Origin: Acidobacteria bacterium UBA2990
GTDB taxonomy: Bacteria; Acidobacteriota; Vicinamibacteria; Vicinamibacterales; UBA8438
Assembly: GCA_002347025.1 (NCBI GenBank)
Contig: DEAE01000010.1
Coordinates: 168,285 to 200,959 of the forward strand
DNA length: 32,675 nt
Direction of reading: 5' to 3'
Shown piece after piece: positions 1-7,404 of this stretch. The first letter of the stretch is position 1, and each line of letters starts with the position of its first letter. The notes under the pieces are model-generated. The model worked only from the letters and a program-made list of their open reading frames with translations, was not told the origin of the DNA and made no database searches. A program made the position numbers and the translations under genes.

Positions 1-848
1 ACGTCAGGCCGCGCGCCGTTGTAGTGGAGGATGTGGACGTTGTCGATGGGTGGAATCGGGACGCCGTTGAGCGGGAGATCGATCCAGGAAGCACCGTCGG
101 CGAGATCCTGCTGGCTGACGATGTACTCGATGAAGATCAACTTTCCGGCGGCCTCGCCATACCAGACACTCTCGGACCCAGTCGCCGTGGGATAGCGATT
201 GACCGTCTTCGAAAGGTCCCGTCGATGGCGACCCATGCGCGGGTAGAAGTCGTTGGGATGGTTCTCGTTGCGCACGACCTCGAACATCCGCGGGAGGTTG
301 GCCAGGAGCTGGAGCTCTCCGATTTGCAGCATCGGTCGGGCCTGGTCTGGCGCCGGGAGGAAGTGCCATAGAAAGAGATAGCTTGGTGACTCTTCAGTGT
401 CACCGTCGAGCAGCTCGATGGTTAGGCGGTGGGCGGCGGGGACGTCGAGCTCACGCAGGGTAAGCCCGTACAAGCTATTCCCGGCCACGAGGTCGGCCTG
501 ACGAACCATGTATCCGGCCGCGGTGATTCTTCCGTCCTTGATCTGGTAGTGCACTCCCTGCGTCCGGGCTGGCTCGCCCTTGGGGTTCGTCGCCCAGGCT
601 ACGGTGGCCGGCAGGCCATGATGGGCGTCACCGTCGTGGTTCCGGTGCCGAGTCATCCCGGCGGCGTAGAACTCCCCGTGACCACCGAGCATCCCGACGG
701 ACCGATAGCCGGCCGGGAGATCGTTGACAAGTGGCAACGAACTCCGTAGCGATCCTATCGCGCCGCTCGATTGCGATTCTGCCGAGACGACCCAGACTCC
801 CGCACACACGAGCATCGTGCCCACCACCCATACCGTATATCGCAGCAT
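1..848 (-). CDS. Secreted protein of unknown function, C-terminus cut by window edge
   Basis: The frame is open for 282 codons from an ATG at 848 to the left edge. A good ribosome binding site (TAAGGAG, about 852-859) lies just upstream. The N-terminus has a hydrophobic core (MLRYTVWVVGTMLVCAG) ending near VVSAES, consistent with a Sec signal peptide. The mature part is soluble-looking and contains a His-rich stretch (TRHRNHDGDAHHG) near residues 67-79, and reads like a beta-rich secreted domain. I do not recognise the family. Because the end is missing, neither length nor a C-terminal domain can be judged. A promoter-like site lies at 962-990. The reading frame and start are well supported; no function is proposed. 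Confidence 0.8.
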   Translation of the reverse strand, partial: MLRYTVWVVGTMLVCAGVWVVSAESQSSGAIGSLRSSLPLVNDLPAGYRSVGMLGGHGEFYAAGMTRHRNHDGDAHHGLPATVAWATNPKGEPARTQGVHYQIKDGRITAAGYMVRQADLVAGNSLYGLTLRELDVPAAHRLTIELLDGDTEESPSYLFLWHFLPAPDQARPMLQIGELQLLANLPRMFEVVRNENHPNDFYPRMGRHRRDLSKTVNRYPTATGSESVWYGEAAGKLIFIEYIVSQQDLADGASWIDLPLNGVPIPPIDNVHILHYNGARPD

Positions 849-1308
849 CCTAACTCCTTAATAATCAGGGTCGTCGCGTCCAGCGCTGCATCACCCGAGG
901 ACAGGACCACCACGGTGACGGCTGGAAACAGCCCACTTCCACCTACCTGGTGGATGATGCCATCCTACCGCTGGCTGGTAGGGGGTGCAATCTTGCTGCT
1001 TATGTCTAGCGCGGATGCACGGCGTCCCATATATCTCGGTTTCAATCCTAGTCGGCTGTCAATAACTCCCCGTCACAGCCGACTGGTTCGATACTAAATG
1101 CGCTTGTAACGGAACCAGCTCCAGTTGAATAATAAACTACGGGTCGGCAGATAGAAATCCTCGACAGAGTATGTTCTATTGATTCAAAGCCAGTTGGTGC
1201 CGTCCTTCACAGGTCGGAGCAGATTGGTAGGGAATGGGCGCCATGAATGGACTTGGGAGAGGATCGGCGGTATTACGGTAGCTCTGCGTGTGGATGAGTG
1301 AGGCATCT
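849..1308. other. Divergent intergenic region with perfect inverted repeat
   Basis: No convincing gene lies here. A 10-bp perfect inverted repeat has arms AGTCGGCTGT (1050-1059) and ACAGCCGACT (1075-1084) around a 15-nt loop. No T-run follows on either strand, so it could be an operator or RNA hairpin rather than a classical terminator. A short + frame starting near 953 resembles a signal peptide (PSYRWLVGGAILLLMSS) but ends at 1097 and has no ribosome binding site. The minus-strand promoter at 962-990 is listed separately. Confidence 0.5.
962..990 (-). promoter_or_regulatory. Sigma70-type promoter for the leftmost gene
   Basis: On the minus strand, TTGCAC (985-990) and TAGGAT (962-967) are separated by exactly 17 bp. 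The spacer ends in CCAGCGG directly against the -10 box, as at 14864-14892. The site lies about 115 bp upstream of the start at 848. Confidence 0.5.
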
Positions 1309-2427
1309 ATGATAAGCATGGTCACCCTGATGAAGCGTGGTGTTGTTCTGGCGGGTGCAAGTGTGCTCGCGTTTGGCGTCAGTGGATACCTAGGCTCGGA
1401 AAACTCCGTGACGGCAGCCCAGCAGCGGAGTCGACCCCAGCCGGACCCTACGACGCAGCTGCCCGAGCGACTGGTGACCCACGAGCAGATGCTTGAGTGG
1501 TTCGAAGAGCAGAAGAACTGGGGCCGCTGGGGCCAGGATGACGACCGCGGCACGTTGAATCTGATCACGCCGGAGAAGACGAAGTCGGCCGTGGCGCTGG
1601 TGACGGAGGGCATCTCGGTCCGCCTTTATCACTTTCCGGACCCGGTCAACCTGGACGAGCCGCTGCCGGACACGTCGAACATGAGGGTCCTCAACGAGCA
1701 TTGGATACCTGGGCAAGCCCCTGAGGCTCCCGAAATCCGTGGCGCCGCCCTTGATGCGATTAGCTTTGCAACCCATGATGGCGGGAACAGTCATATCGAC
1801 GCGCTCTGTCACTACCCCGTGAAGGACGAAGGCTACACGGAGAGACCTCAACGGATCTATGGTGGGCGTCCAATGATGTATACCGGCCAAGGGTGCATGG
1901 GCGGTGCGTCGATCGACAAGATGGGTCCTGGCTACGTGACGCGTGGCGTCCTCATCGACATGCCGTTGCTCAAGGGGGTGCCGTACCTTGAGAAGAGTCA
2001 GGCACTGTATGTGGAGGATCTTGAGGCCTGGGAAGAGTTCTCTGGAATCACCATCGGCAGCGGCGATGCGGTGTTCCTCCGGACCGGTCGGTGGGCGCGG
2101 CGCGAGGCGGAAGGCCCGTGGAATTACGGTGGGGAGACCGCCGGCCTTCATGCGTCGGTACTGCCATGGCTTAAGGAACGGGACATTGCGATCCTCGGCG
2201 GCGACGCAGTGGCCGATGCCCAGCCGTCCGGAGTAGCTCAGCACAACCGTCCGATTCATGACATGTTGATACCGATGTGGGGAACGCCGACGATTGACAA
2301 TGGCTACTATCTGGAGGTCGCCGAGGTCGCGGCCCGGTTGCAACGGTGGGAGTTTATGGTCTCTTGGACGATGATGCAGATCCCTAATGGTACGGCCACG
2401 CCGTTCATGGGGCTCGCGACCTTCTGA
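1309..2427 (+). CDS. Secreted cyclase-family (kynurenine formamidase-like) metal hydrolase
   Basis: This is a cyclase-family protein (PF04199, the fold of bacterial kynurenine formamidase and isatin hydrolase), which hydrolyses cyclic or N-acyl amides with a divalent metal. The metal motif HxDxxxH is intact (HIDALCH, about residues 162-168), and a typical acidic and aromatic lead-in (NWGRWGQDDDRGTLNLI) precedes it. The C-terminal segment (HDMLIPMWGTPTIDNGYYLE) also fits the family. An Ala-rich hydrophobic N-terminus (MKRGVVLAGASVLAFG) indicates export, whereas many family members are cytosolic. I chose ATG 1309 because GAGTGAGG precedes it by about 5 nt. GTG 1288 and ATG 1330 are alternatives, and 1330 begins the signal peptide most neatly. 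The substrate cannot be deduced. Confidence 0.88.
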   Translation: MISMVTLMKRGVVLAGASVLAFGVSGYLGSENSVTAAQQRSRPQPDPTTQLPERLVTHEQMLEWFEEQKNWGRWGQDDDRGTLNLITPEKTKSAVALVTEGISVRLYHFPDPVNLDEPLPDTSNMRVLNEHWIPGQAPEAPEIRGAALDAISFATHDGGNSHIDALCHYPVKDEGYTERPQRIYGGRPMMYTGQGCMGGASIDKMGPGYVTRGVLIDMPLLKGVPYLEKSQALYVEDLEAWEEFSGITIGSGDAVFLRTGRWARREAEGPWNYGGETAGLHASVLPWLKERDIAILGGDAVADAQPSGVAQHNRPIHDMLIPMWGTPTIDNGYYLEVAEVAARLQRWEFMVSWTMMQIPNGTATPFMGLATF

Positions 2428-2521
2428 CGGTGATGGCCGGTTCAGCGCGTCGGGGTCTCAGACGATAGGCAACATTAGCCCACTCCAGTTGGCATAATTT
2501 CCACCATTTGACTCCGGCCTT

Positions 2522-2644
2522 GGGCAGTGCCTTCAGTGCCACAATCTGGTCGAGCTTGGTGTCTCTGGCCTGATAGATCTCTCATATCCCGCGGTCCCCG
2601 ATCTCGGCGGTGACCGCGTAGATGCTGAGCCGGGTGCGCGGCTT
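2522..2644 (-). pseudogene. Remnant of a Ser/Thr protein kinase N-terminus
   Basis: Minus-strand translation gives TRLSIYAVTAEIGDRGI, a TGA stop (2582-2584), then EIYQARDTKLDQIVALKALP. This matches the start of the bacterial PknB-like kinase domain, whose usual form is GTRLGPYEV-x-IG-GGMGEVY-A-DTKL-VALKVLP. The glycine-rich loop is degraded (GDRGI-stop where GEGGMG is expected) and the VALK lysine strand remains. Recognisable similarity ends just after ALP, no kinase core (HRD or DFG motif) follows, and the next gene begins within 150 bp. The rest has therefore been deleted or has decayed. No start codon or ribosome binding site is evident. This identification rests on pattern recall of the family, not on an alignment. 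Confidence 0.6.
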
Positions 2645-2673
2645 TCACTGAACGGCCGGACGGGGGCATCCAC

Positions 2674-3570
2674 TCAGGCGCGCGATTTACCGAGCTCGGA
2701 CAGTCCGATGCCCGCCAGTACGAGCAAAAGTGCGGCCCCGTGGTAAACCTCGAAGGGTTCCTTTAGGAATAGAACCGCCATGATGGCTGCGAAAACCGGC
2801 ACCAGGTTGACAAAAACGCCGGCCCGGCCAGACCCGATCAGGCTTACCCCCTGGATAAAAAAGACTTGGGCTACGAACGATGGGAACAGCGTCACTAGGG
2901 CCGCCAACACCCAGCCGGTGGTGCTTGGTGCGATCCAGCCTTGTTGTAGGGTTTCAATCGTAACCAACGGCAGTGACGCAAGCCAAGCGGCTACTGCCAT
3001 AACGGCGAACAGGCCTAACGCCGAAACGTCGGGCCGTCGGCTTAGGCCGACGGAGTATGAGGCGTAGAAGACGCAACCAATCAGCACAAAACCATCGCCA
3101 CGATTGATGCGTAGTTCCCCAAGTTGAGCGAAGTTGCCATGCGATGCAACGGTGACGACGCCAACCAGTGTCAATACGACCCCGATGCCTTGGATCGGGC
3201 GAATAGGCTGGCGCAAGAATATTAGGTTTCCGAGGAGTACGAAGATGGGGATCGAACCCTGTAGGACTCCAATGTTAAGCGCGCTGGTATGGTGGCCGGC
3301 GATGTAAAACAACGCGTTAAACGCGGAAAACCCGCACGCGCCCATCAAGCAGAGGTAAGGTAGGTGTCGACACAGAATCGGCCAGTCGTGCAGGATGTGG
3401 CGGCGTGCGATTAGCAGCAGGAGCAGCACGACACCGAACCAGCGCAATGTGACCAGCTGCATCGGTGAGATTTCACCAACAGCGAGCCGGCTGATGATAG
3501 CGTTTAGTCCCCAACACCAAGTTGTGATCACTAGCAGTGCATAGGCCCACAGGTGCGTATGTTTTGTCAT
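2674..3570 (-). CDS. EamA/DMT-superfamily permease
   Basis: This 298-residue protein has about ten hydrophobic segments arranged as two EamA repeats of five helices, the normal size and layout of the drug/metabolite transporter superfamily. The first repeat begins at WAYALLVITTWCWGLNAI, and the second starts near residue 150 after the linker around GELRINRGDG. The conserved second-repeat segment (PVFAAIMAVLFLKEPFEVYHG) is near the C-terminus. It is an inner-membrane protein that probably exports a small metabolite or amino acid, but EamA substrates cannot be predicted from sequence. The neighbours are unrelated by function: a kinase remnant follows it, and the quinoprotein at 3824 has its own upstream region. 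Family is confident; substrate unknown. Confidence 0.9.
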   Translation of the reverse strand: MTKHTHLWAYALLVITTWCWGLNAIISRLAVGEISPMQLVTLRWFGVVLLLLLIARRHILHDWPILCRHLPYLCLMGACGFSAFNALFYIAGHHTSALNIGVLQGSIPIFVLLGNLIFLRQPIRPIQGIGVVLTLVGVVTVASHGNFAQLGELRINRGDGFVLIGCVFYASYSVGLSRRPDVSALGLFAVMAVAAWLASLPLVTIETLQQGWIAPSTTGWVLAALVTLFPSFVAQVFFIQGVSLIGSGRAGVFVNLVPVFAAIMAVLFLKEPFEVYHGAALLLVLAGIGLSELGKSRA

Positions 3571-3823
3571 ATGGCGTGGCCGTGCTGTTCTGAGCTCGGC
3601 TCCCTGCGGTCCAGATCAACCGCCCGTTCAGTGCTCAAGACGATATGTAGTCGTTCTTCCCAGTTGTGTGAGCTGGTGCCGGATGTTACAGGGAAGGACG
3701 AACCTTCGGCTGTCGTAGAGCCTGGCCTGGCGTTTCGGTATTCGCGCCGTCACATGCTGTAAGTGGCGGCCTTGTAGATTAGGGTCATCGGCGACATTAC
3801 GACGTTATTTCATGGGGCCATGT

Positions 3824-5368
3824 TTACTTTACAGATACTAGTTTTACAATCTTGCCACCCGTATTGTGTTCAAAAAGAAGATAAATATCCCCATTGAATG
3901 TCTGTTCGATATCGCGTACTCGACCGATGCCTTCGAACAGCGTTTCCAGAGCCACGAACTGGTTGTCTTCGATCTTGACTCGAAATAAGCTGCGTGCCTT
4001 CAATGAGCCAACCAGGTAATCTCCCTTCCACTCCGGGAACTGGTCACTGTCGCTGATGATGAAACTGGACACGGCTGGTGACGGCGTCAGGTCGACCACC
4101 GGTTGTTCGATGTCGGATAGCTCGAATTCAACACCCAATTCTCTACCATATTCTACCGGGGTGCCATCGTACTCAAGCCCGAGTGAATACAAGGGCCAAC
4201 CATAGTTCCGTCCAGGCAACAACAGGTTGATTTCATCGCCGCCTCGTGGACCATGTTCGCTGCCCCATAGCTCGCCCCAGAGCCTGTCGAACTCCAACCC
4301 CTGCGGGCTGCGATGACCATAGGTATAGATGCTCTGATAGACATCGTCTTGACCAACAAAGGGGTTGTCTTGTGGAATGGTGCCATCGTCATTGATGCGA
4401 TGAATCTTGCCCCACGGTATTGATAGGTCTTGAACGCCTTGCCTGTCTTTCGCACCTACCGAAAAATACACATGGCCTCGGTCATCGAACACGGCACGGC
4501 CACCGGCGCCAACGTCTCCCGCGAAGCTGTAGTGCTCAAAGTTTGCCTGCCAGATGACTTCCTCGTCGGTCCATTGCCCCTTGTCGATTCTTCCGCGCAC
4601 CAGTCTGTTCATGGAGACTGGACGTTCCCGCTCTCGGCTGAGTTCGGTGCAACCCTCGCAGCGGTGACCGTGGTACAGATAAATCCACCCGTTCTCTTGG
4701 TAGTTTGGATGTACAAGGATGTCGAACAGCCAACCCATGCCGCGTTCGATATCGATGCGCGATTCCATCTGGTAGATATCGTCGTATGCCTGCGGCGTTC
4801 CCATTACCAATTCAGATTTGTCCCCAGCCGAACTGATGATGCGCACTCCTTTGGTCTTTTCGGTGACCAGCAAGCTCCCATCGGGCAGCGGTGCCAAGGA
4901 AAAGGGAAGGGGATCTAGATCATCAACCAGCGTTTCCAGTCGGAAATCATGGAGTTCAGTCTCAAACTCACCTTCTGGAATCGACAGTGGTGCATCATAG
5001 TTCGATGTTACATAGCCAACGTTGGCACGCGTCTCCAGGACGTACATGGCAAGGCTCTGGATTTGCACCGGGCTGAAGATGTCGTCCCAGCTGGGCATGC
5101 CGGAGTCGATATAGCCATTGGTGATACTGGCTATGACGTCGCCCATGGATTCGCCATGAGCGAGCTCGCCTCGAAGTGGTGTGCCTTGCACTGCCCCTTC
5201 GAGATCTTCACCATGGCACGCCGCGCAGTTCTCCTGAAACATCAATCTCGATTCAGTGACCCCTGAGTAGGCGACGGGTTCCTGTTGTGCCGAGGCGCTG
5301 GTCCCCGTGATGAGAGCCGCTGGAAGAAGAAGGCAAGAGCATGTGTAGCGCAGGTGTGTCTTGTTCAT
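3824..5368 (-). CDS. Cytochrome c / glucose-sorbosone dehydrogenase fusion, periplasmic
   Basis: This 514-residue exported protein has two parts. Residues 1-27 form a Sec signal ending TSASAQQ. Residues about 35-115 are a class I cytochrome c domain with CAACH (48-52) as heme site and the Met of GMPSW (Met91) as likely axial ligand. From about 130 to the end it is a glucose/sorbosone dehydrogenase (GSDH, soluble PQQ type) beta-propeller. Typical propeller motifs include DILVHPNYQENGWIYLYH, HRSPQGLEFD, GELWGSEHGPRGGDEIN and GRNYGWPLYS. The enzyme would oxidise a sugar-type alcohol or aldose with PQQ and pass electrons straight to its own heme. The N-terminal position of the heme domain is the less common order. 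No PQQ biosynthesis gene is in the window. The family is clear; the sugar is not. Confidence 0.9.
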   Translation of the reverse strand: MNKTHLRYTCSCLLLPAALITGTSASAQQEPVAYSGVTESRLMFQENCAACHGEDLEGAVQGTPLRGELAHGESMGDVIASITNGYIDSGMPSWDDIFSPVQIQSLAMYVLETRANVGYVTSNYDAPLSIPEGEFETELHDFRLETLVDDLDPLPFSLAPLPDGSLLVTEKTKGVRIISSAGDKSELVMGTPQAYDDIYQMESRIDIERGMGWLFDILVHPNYQENGWIYLYHGHRCEGCTELSRERERPVSMNRLVRGRIDKGQWTDEEVIWQANFEHYSFAGDVGAGGRAVFDDRGHVYFSVGAKDRQGVQDLSIPWGKIHRINDDGTIPQDNPFVGQDDVYQSIYTYGHRSPQGLEFDRLWGELWGSEHGPRGGDEINLLLPGRNYGWPLYSLGLEYDGTPVEYGRELGVEFELSDIEQPVVDLTPSPAVSSFIISDSDQFPEWKGDYLVGSLKARSLFRVKIEDNQFVALETLFEGIGRVRDIEQTFNGDIYLLFEHNTGGKIVKLVSVK

Positions 5369-5480
5369 GGTTAGTCCCTACTGACTGCAGTGTATAGACA
5401 CCGGATCCCTCATTGGTGCTCTGATTGCTGACGCGATCGGATCTTCGTCATCTCGAGTGGCTGCGATACCCAGGTGGGTG

Positions 5481-5921
5481 CTACCGCAGCGGCTCGGCCA
5501 GATATTCTTCGTCGCTGACTGGGTCTCCCCACTCCGCGCCGCCACCTTGCATTGCCATCATAACCAACGACTCTGTGGGCGCTGCTCCGTGCCAATGCAT
5601 GATGCCGCCAGGGGTGAAAACCGGGTCACCCGGCAGCAGTTCTCGCAGGGGCTCGCCTTGGATCTGAAATCGTCCGCGGCCTTCTTCGGGAAGTAGCAGC
5701 TGGCCCCAGCCGTGACTGTGCCAATGTGCACGGGCTCCTGCGGTCAGCTGGACCCGTGCCTTTCTAACTTCGTCGCTGTTCACCACTGTTGGTGGAGGAC
5801 CGGTGAAGAAGTCTGCCAGCGTGCCGGTGCGCTGCATGGCCGAGGCGCCGATCCAGGAGGTCACGGCGATAGCGATCACTGACAGCGTAATTTCACGAAT
5901 CCGCATGGGATATTGTTTCAT
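5481..5921 (-). CDS. Exported or membrane-anchored single-domain cupin
   Basis: This is a 146-residue cupin. The frame stays open upstream to 6242, but ATG 5921 is preferred: a strong ribosome binding site (GGAGAGG) precedes it and the hydrophobic signal or anchor (EITLSVIAIAVTSWIGASAM) begins right after. The barrel carries metal-ligand motifs HWHSHGWGQLLL and, later, GGIMHWHG, which match the two cupin histidine clusters and imply a bound transition metal. Similar cupins are RmlC-type sensors, isomerases or dioxygenases, and none can be chosen here. It ends 112 bp from the start of the cytochrome-dehydrogenase gene on the same strand, so co-transcription is possible. Confidence 0.85.
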   Translation of the reverse strand: MKQYPMRIREITLSVIAIAVTSWIGASAMQRTGTLADFFTGPPPTVVNSDEVRKARVQLTAGARAHWHSHGWGQLLLPEEGRGRFQIQGEPLRELLPGDPVFTPGGIMHWHGAAPTESLVMMAMQGGGAEWGDPVSDEEYLAEPLR

Positions 5922-6289
5922 CGATCCTCTCCAGCGGCCCTGGCCGCCTGTTGTCAGGATTGGCGGTAGGCCAATCGTCCTTGCCTCGATCACGAAGGTT
6001 GTCAGCTCACTGAGCGTCATGGGCAAACTGGTTATGAGCCGAGTTGTGCCGGTGCCAGAAAAATCCGAGGATGGCGCATCATTCAGTGTCCGAACATGTC
6101 GTTGGTAATGTAGACCAATGCTACCGCTGACCGGTAGGAGGTTCAATCTAGAAGCGTTTACCTGTGAGGGCTGATCGGGGACCGCGTGTCGTCTGCGAGT
6201 AGGAGGCTGGATCCTGTCCGTCCACTGTGGCCTAATGTCCACTGAAGGTTTAATTCAGTGAGGACTAGTGTCCCGCGTGAGGGGGGGCT
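5922..6289. other. Divergent intergenic region between cupin and alpha/beta hydrolase
   Basis: No gene is supported here; the minus-strand open frame to 6242 lacks a start signal. It holds the cupin promoter (6118-6146) and a small inverted repeat, ACTGAA (6241-6246) and TTCAGT (6254-6259), about 30 bp before the hydrolase start. The repeat could be an operator or leader hairpin. Confidence 0.4.
6118..6146 (-). promoter_or_regulatory. Sigma70-type promoter for the cupin gene
   Basis: Reading the minus strand, TTGAAC (6141-6146), a 17-bp spacer and TAGCAT (6118-6123) form the site. The spacer ends in TCAGCGG, matching the sites at 962-990 and 14864-14892 in this position. The implied leader to ATG 5921 is about 190 nt, which is long. 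Confidence 0.5.
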
Positions 6290-7147
6290 ATGATGGATCG
6301 CATGAGACGCAAGATACTCAAGACGGGCGCCGCTGCGACGGTGGTGGCGGCCACACCGAGAGTATTTGCGCAGACTAGCCAAGGTGGAGAGGCCGCCTCC
6401 TTCTACGAGAAGGGGTCAGCTCGGCTCCGCTATGAGGAGGTAGGCACCGGCCTTCCGTTGTTGGTGATCCCGGGGGGCGGCTTGAATTCGACGATCTCTG
6501 GCTTGGGTAGCCATCCCTTCAACCCGATGGAAGAGTTCAGCGGCGAGTACCGGTGTATCGCGACTGACCTACGCAACGGCAACCGTGGCCAATCATCTGG
6601 TCCGCTTGAGGTAGACCGGCCGTGGGATGCTCATACTGACGACCATCTCGGTGTGATGGACCACTTGGGTATCGAGAGGTTCATGGTCTTGGGTTTTTGT
6701 ATAGGCGGTCCCTTCATCTGGAACCTCCTGCGGCGGGCGCCCGATCGGGTTGCCGCAGCGGTGCTGGCGCAGCCGAGTGGGTGGAGTCCAGAGACGCCGA
6801 CGTTGTTCTACGACAATAACATGCAGGGATGGGGGCCAGACTTGGCCCAGCGTCGGCCTGAGATCACGATGGACCTAGTTGATGCGTTCCTGGCCAAAAT
6901 GTACCTCGATAACCAGGATTTCGTCTTCACTGTCACACGCGACTTCGTACGTCAATGCCAGACACCGATCCTGATTCTACCGGACGATGTCCCGGCGCAT
7001 CCCTACGACGTTGCAATGGAGACCGCTATGCTGGCCCCGCAATCCGAGGTGAGTATGTTCCCGTGGAAGGAGCCTGGGGAACGGATTCCCTTGGCGGTTC
7101 GCCAGATACGGTCTTTTCTCCGGGCGCATCGACCGGATTCCGCTTAA
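6290..7147 (+). CDS. Tat-exported alpha/beta hydrolase with cysteine at the nucleophile elbow
   Basis: This 285-residue alpha/beta-hydrolase-fold protein starts with a Tat-like signal (RRKILKTGAAATVVAA ending near FAQ). The fold's marks are LLVIPGGG (oxyanion region, about 57-64), TDLRNGNRGQS, and the nucleophile elbow GFCIGGP (135-141). The elbow residue is Cys137 where most families have Ser, as in dienelactone hydrolases and some uncharacterised relatives. The C-terminal third keeps an acid-loop-like segment (PILILPDDVPAHPYD). A clear catalytic His near the end is not obvious. The upstream G-run (GAGGGGGGG) can serve as ribosome binding site; ATG 6290, 6293 and 6302 are all possible starts. 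The substrate is unknown; ester, lactone or C-C bond cleavage is possible. Confidence 0.85.
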   Translation: MMDRMRRKILKTGAAATVVAATPRVFAQTSQGGEAASFYEKGSARLRYEEVGTGLPLLVIPGGGLNSTISGLGSHPFNPMEEFSGEYRCIATDLRNGNRGQSSGPLEVDRPWDAHTDDHLGVMDHLGIERFMVLGFCIGGPFIWNLLRRAPDRVAAAVLAQPSGWSPETPTLFYDNNMQGWGPDLAQRRPEITMDLVDAFLAKMYLDNQDFVFTVTRDFVRQCQTPILILPDDVPAHPYDVAMETAMLAPQSEVSMFPWKEPGERIPLAVRQIRSFLRAHRPDSA

Positions 7148-7190
7148 ACGTGGACGGCACCGTGCACAGTGGCACGTTGAAACGTTGATG

Positions 7191-7208
7191 CCGGCCCTGG
7201 CGGGCCGG
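7191..7208 (+). other. GC-rich hairpin downstream of the hydrolase
   Basis: CCGGCCC (7191-7197) and GGGCCGG (7202-7208) form a 7-bp stem around TGGC. It lies 44 bp after the stop codon at 7147. No T-run follows, so it may end transcription weakly or only stabilise the transcript. Confidence 0.35.
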
Positions 7209-7404
7209 GAGCCGAATGACTACAGTCCAAGCTTCCCGCTGGAAGCCCACCCTGGGGACAATTGGCGACGGTGGTGCCTCAGGCAATAATATATTTCTGG
7301 ATTGACAGCATGTTCGAACGGGTGAATCAGGTGCTGGTGCAGTAGCCGACCAGGTCACTAAGGGCCGTTCGAGAGTCTGCGCCGCCATTGGGAGACCTCC
7401 GCTG

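Noticed and set aside
1045..1073. TAGGAT on the minus strand with TTGACA nearby
   Set aside because: TTGACA is only 7 bp from the TAGGAT, and the correct -35 position reads ACGGGG; it is part of the inverted repeat instead.
771..1097. Plus-strand frame containing a signal-peptide-like segment (RWLVGGAILLLMSS)
   Set aside because: Only about 46 codons follow the internal ATG, with no ribosome binding site and no mature domain; it also overlaps the promoter at 962-990.
1390..2343. Long minus-strand open frame (317 codons) opposite the cyclase-family gene
   Set aside because: Arg/His-rich composition typical of antisense reading of a GC-rich gene; no ribosome binding site and the sense strand has a complete family signature.
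7302..7330. Perfect TTGACA -35 box upstream of the PQQ dehydrogenase
   Set aside because: At 16 to 18 bp spacing the -10 position reads AATCAG or similar, which is too poor to call a promoter.
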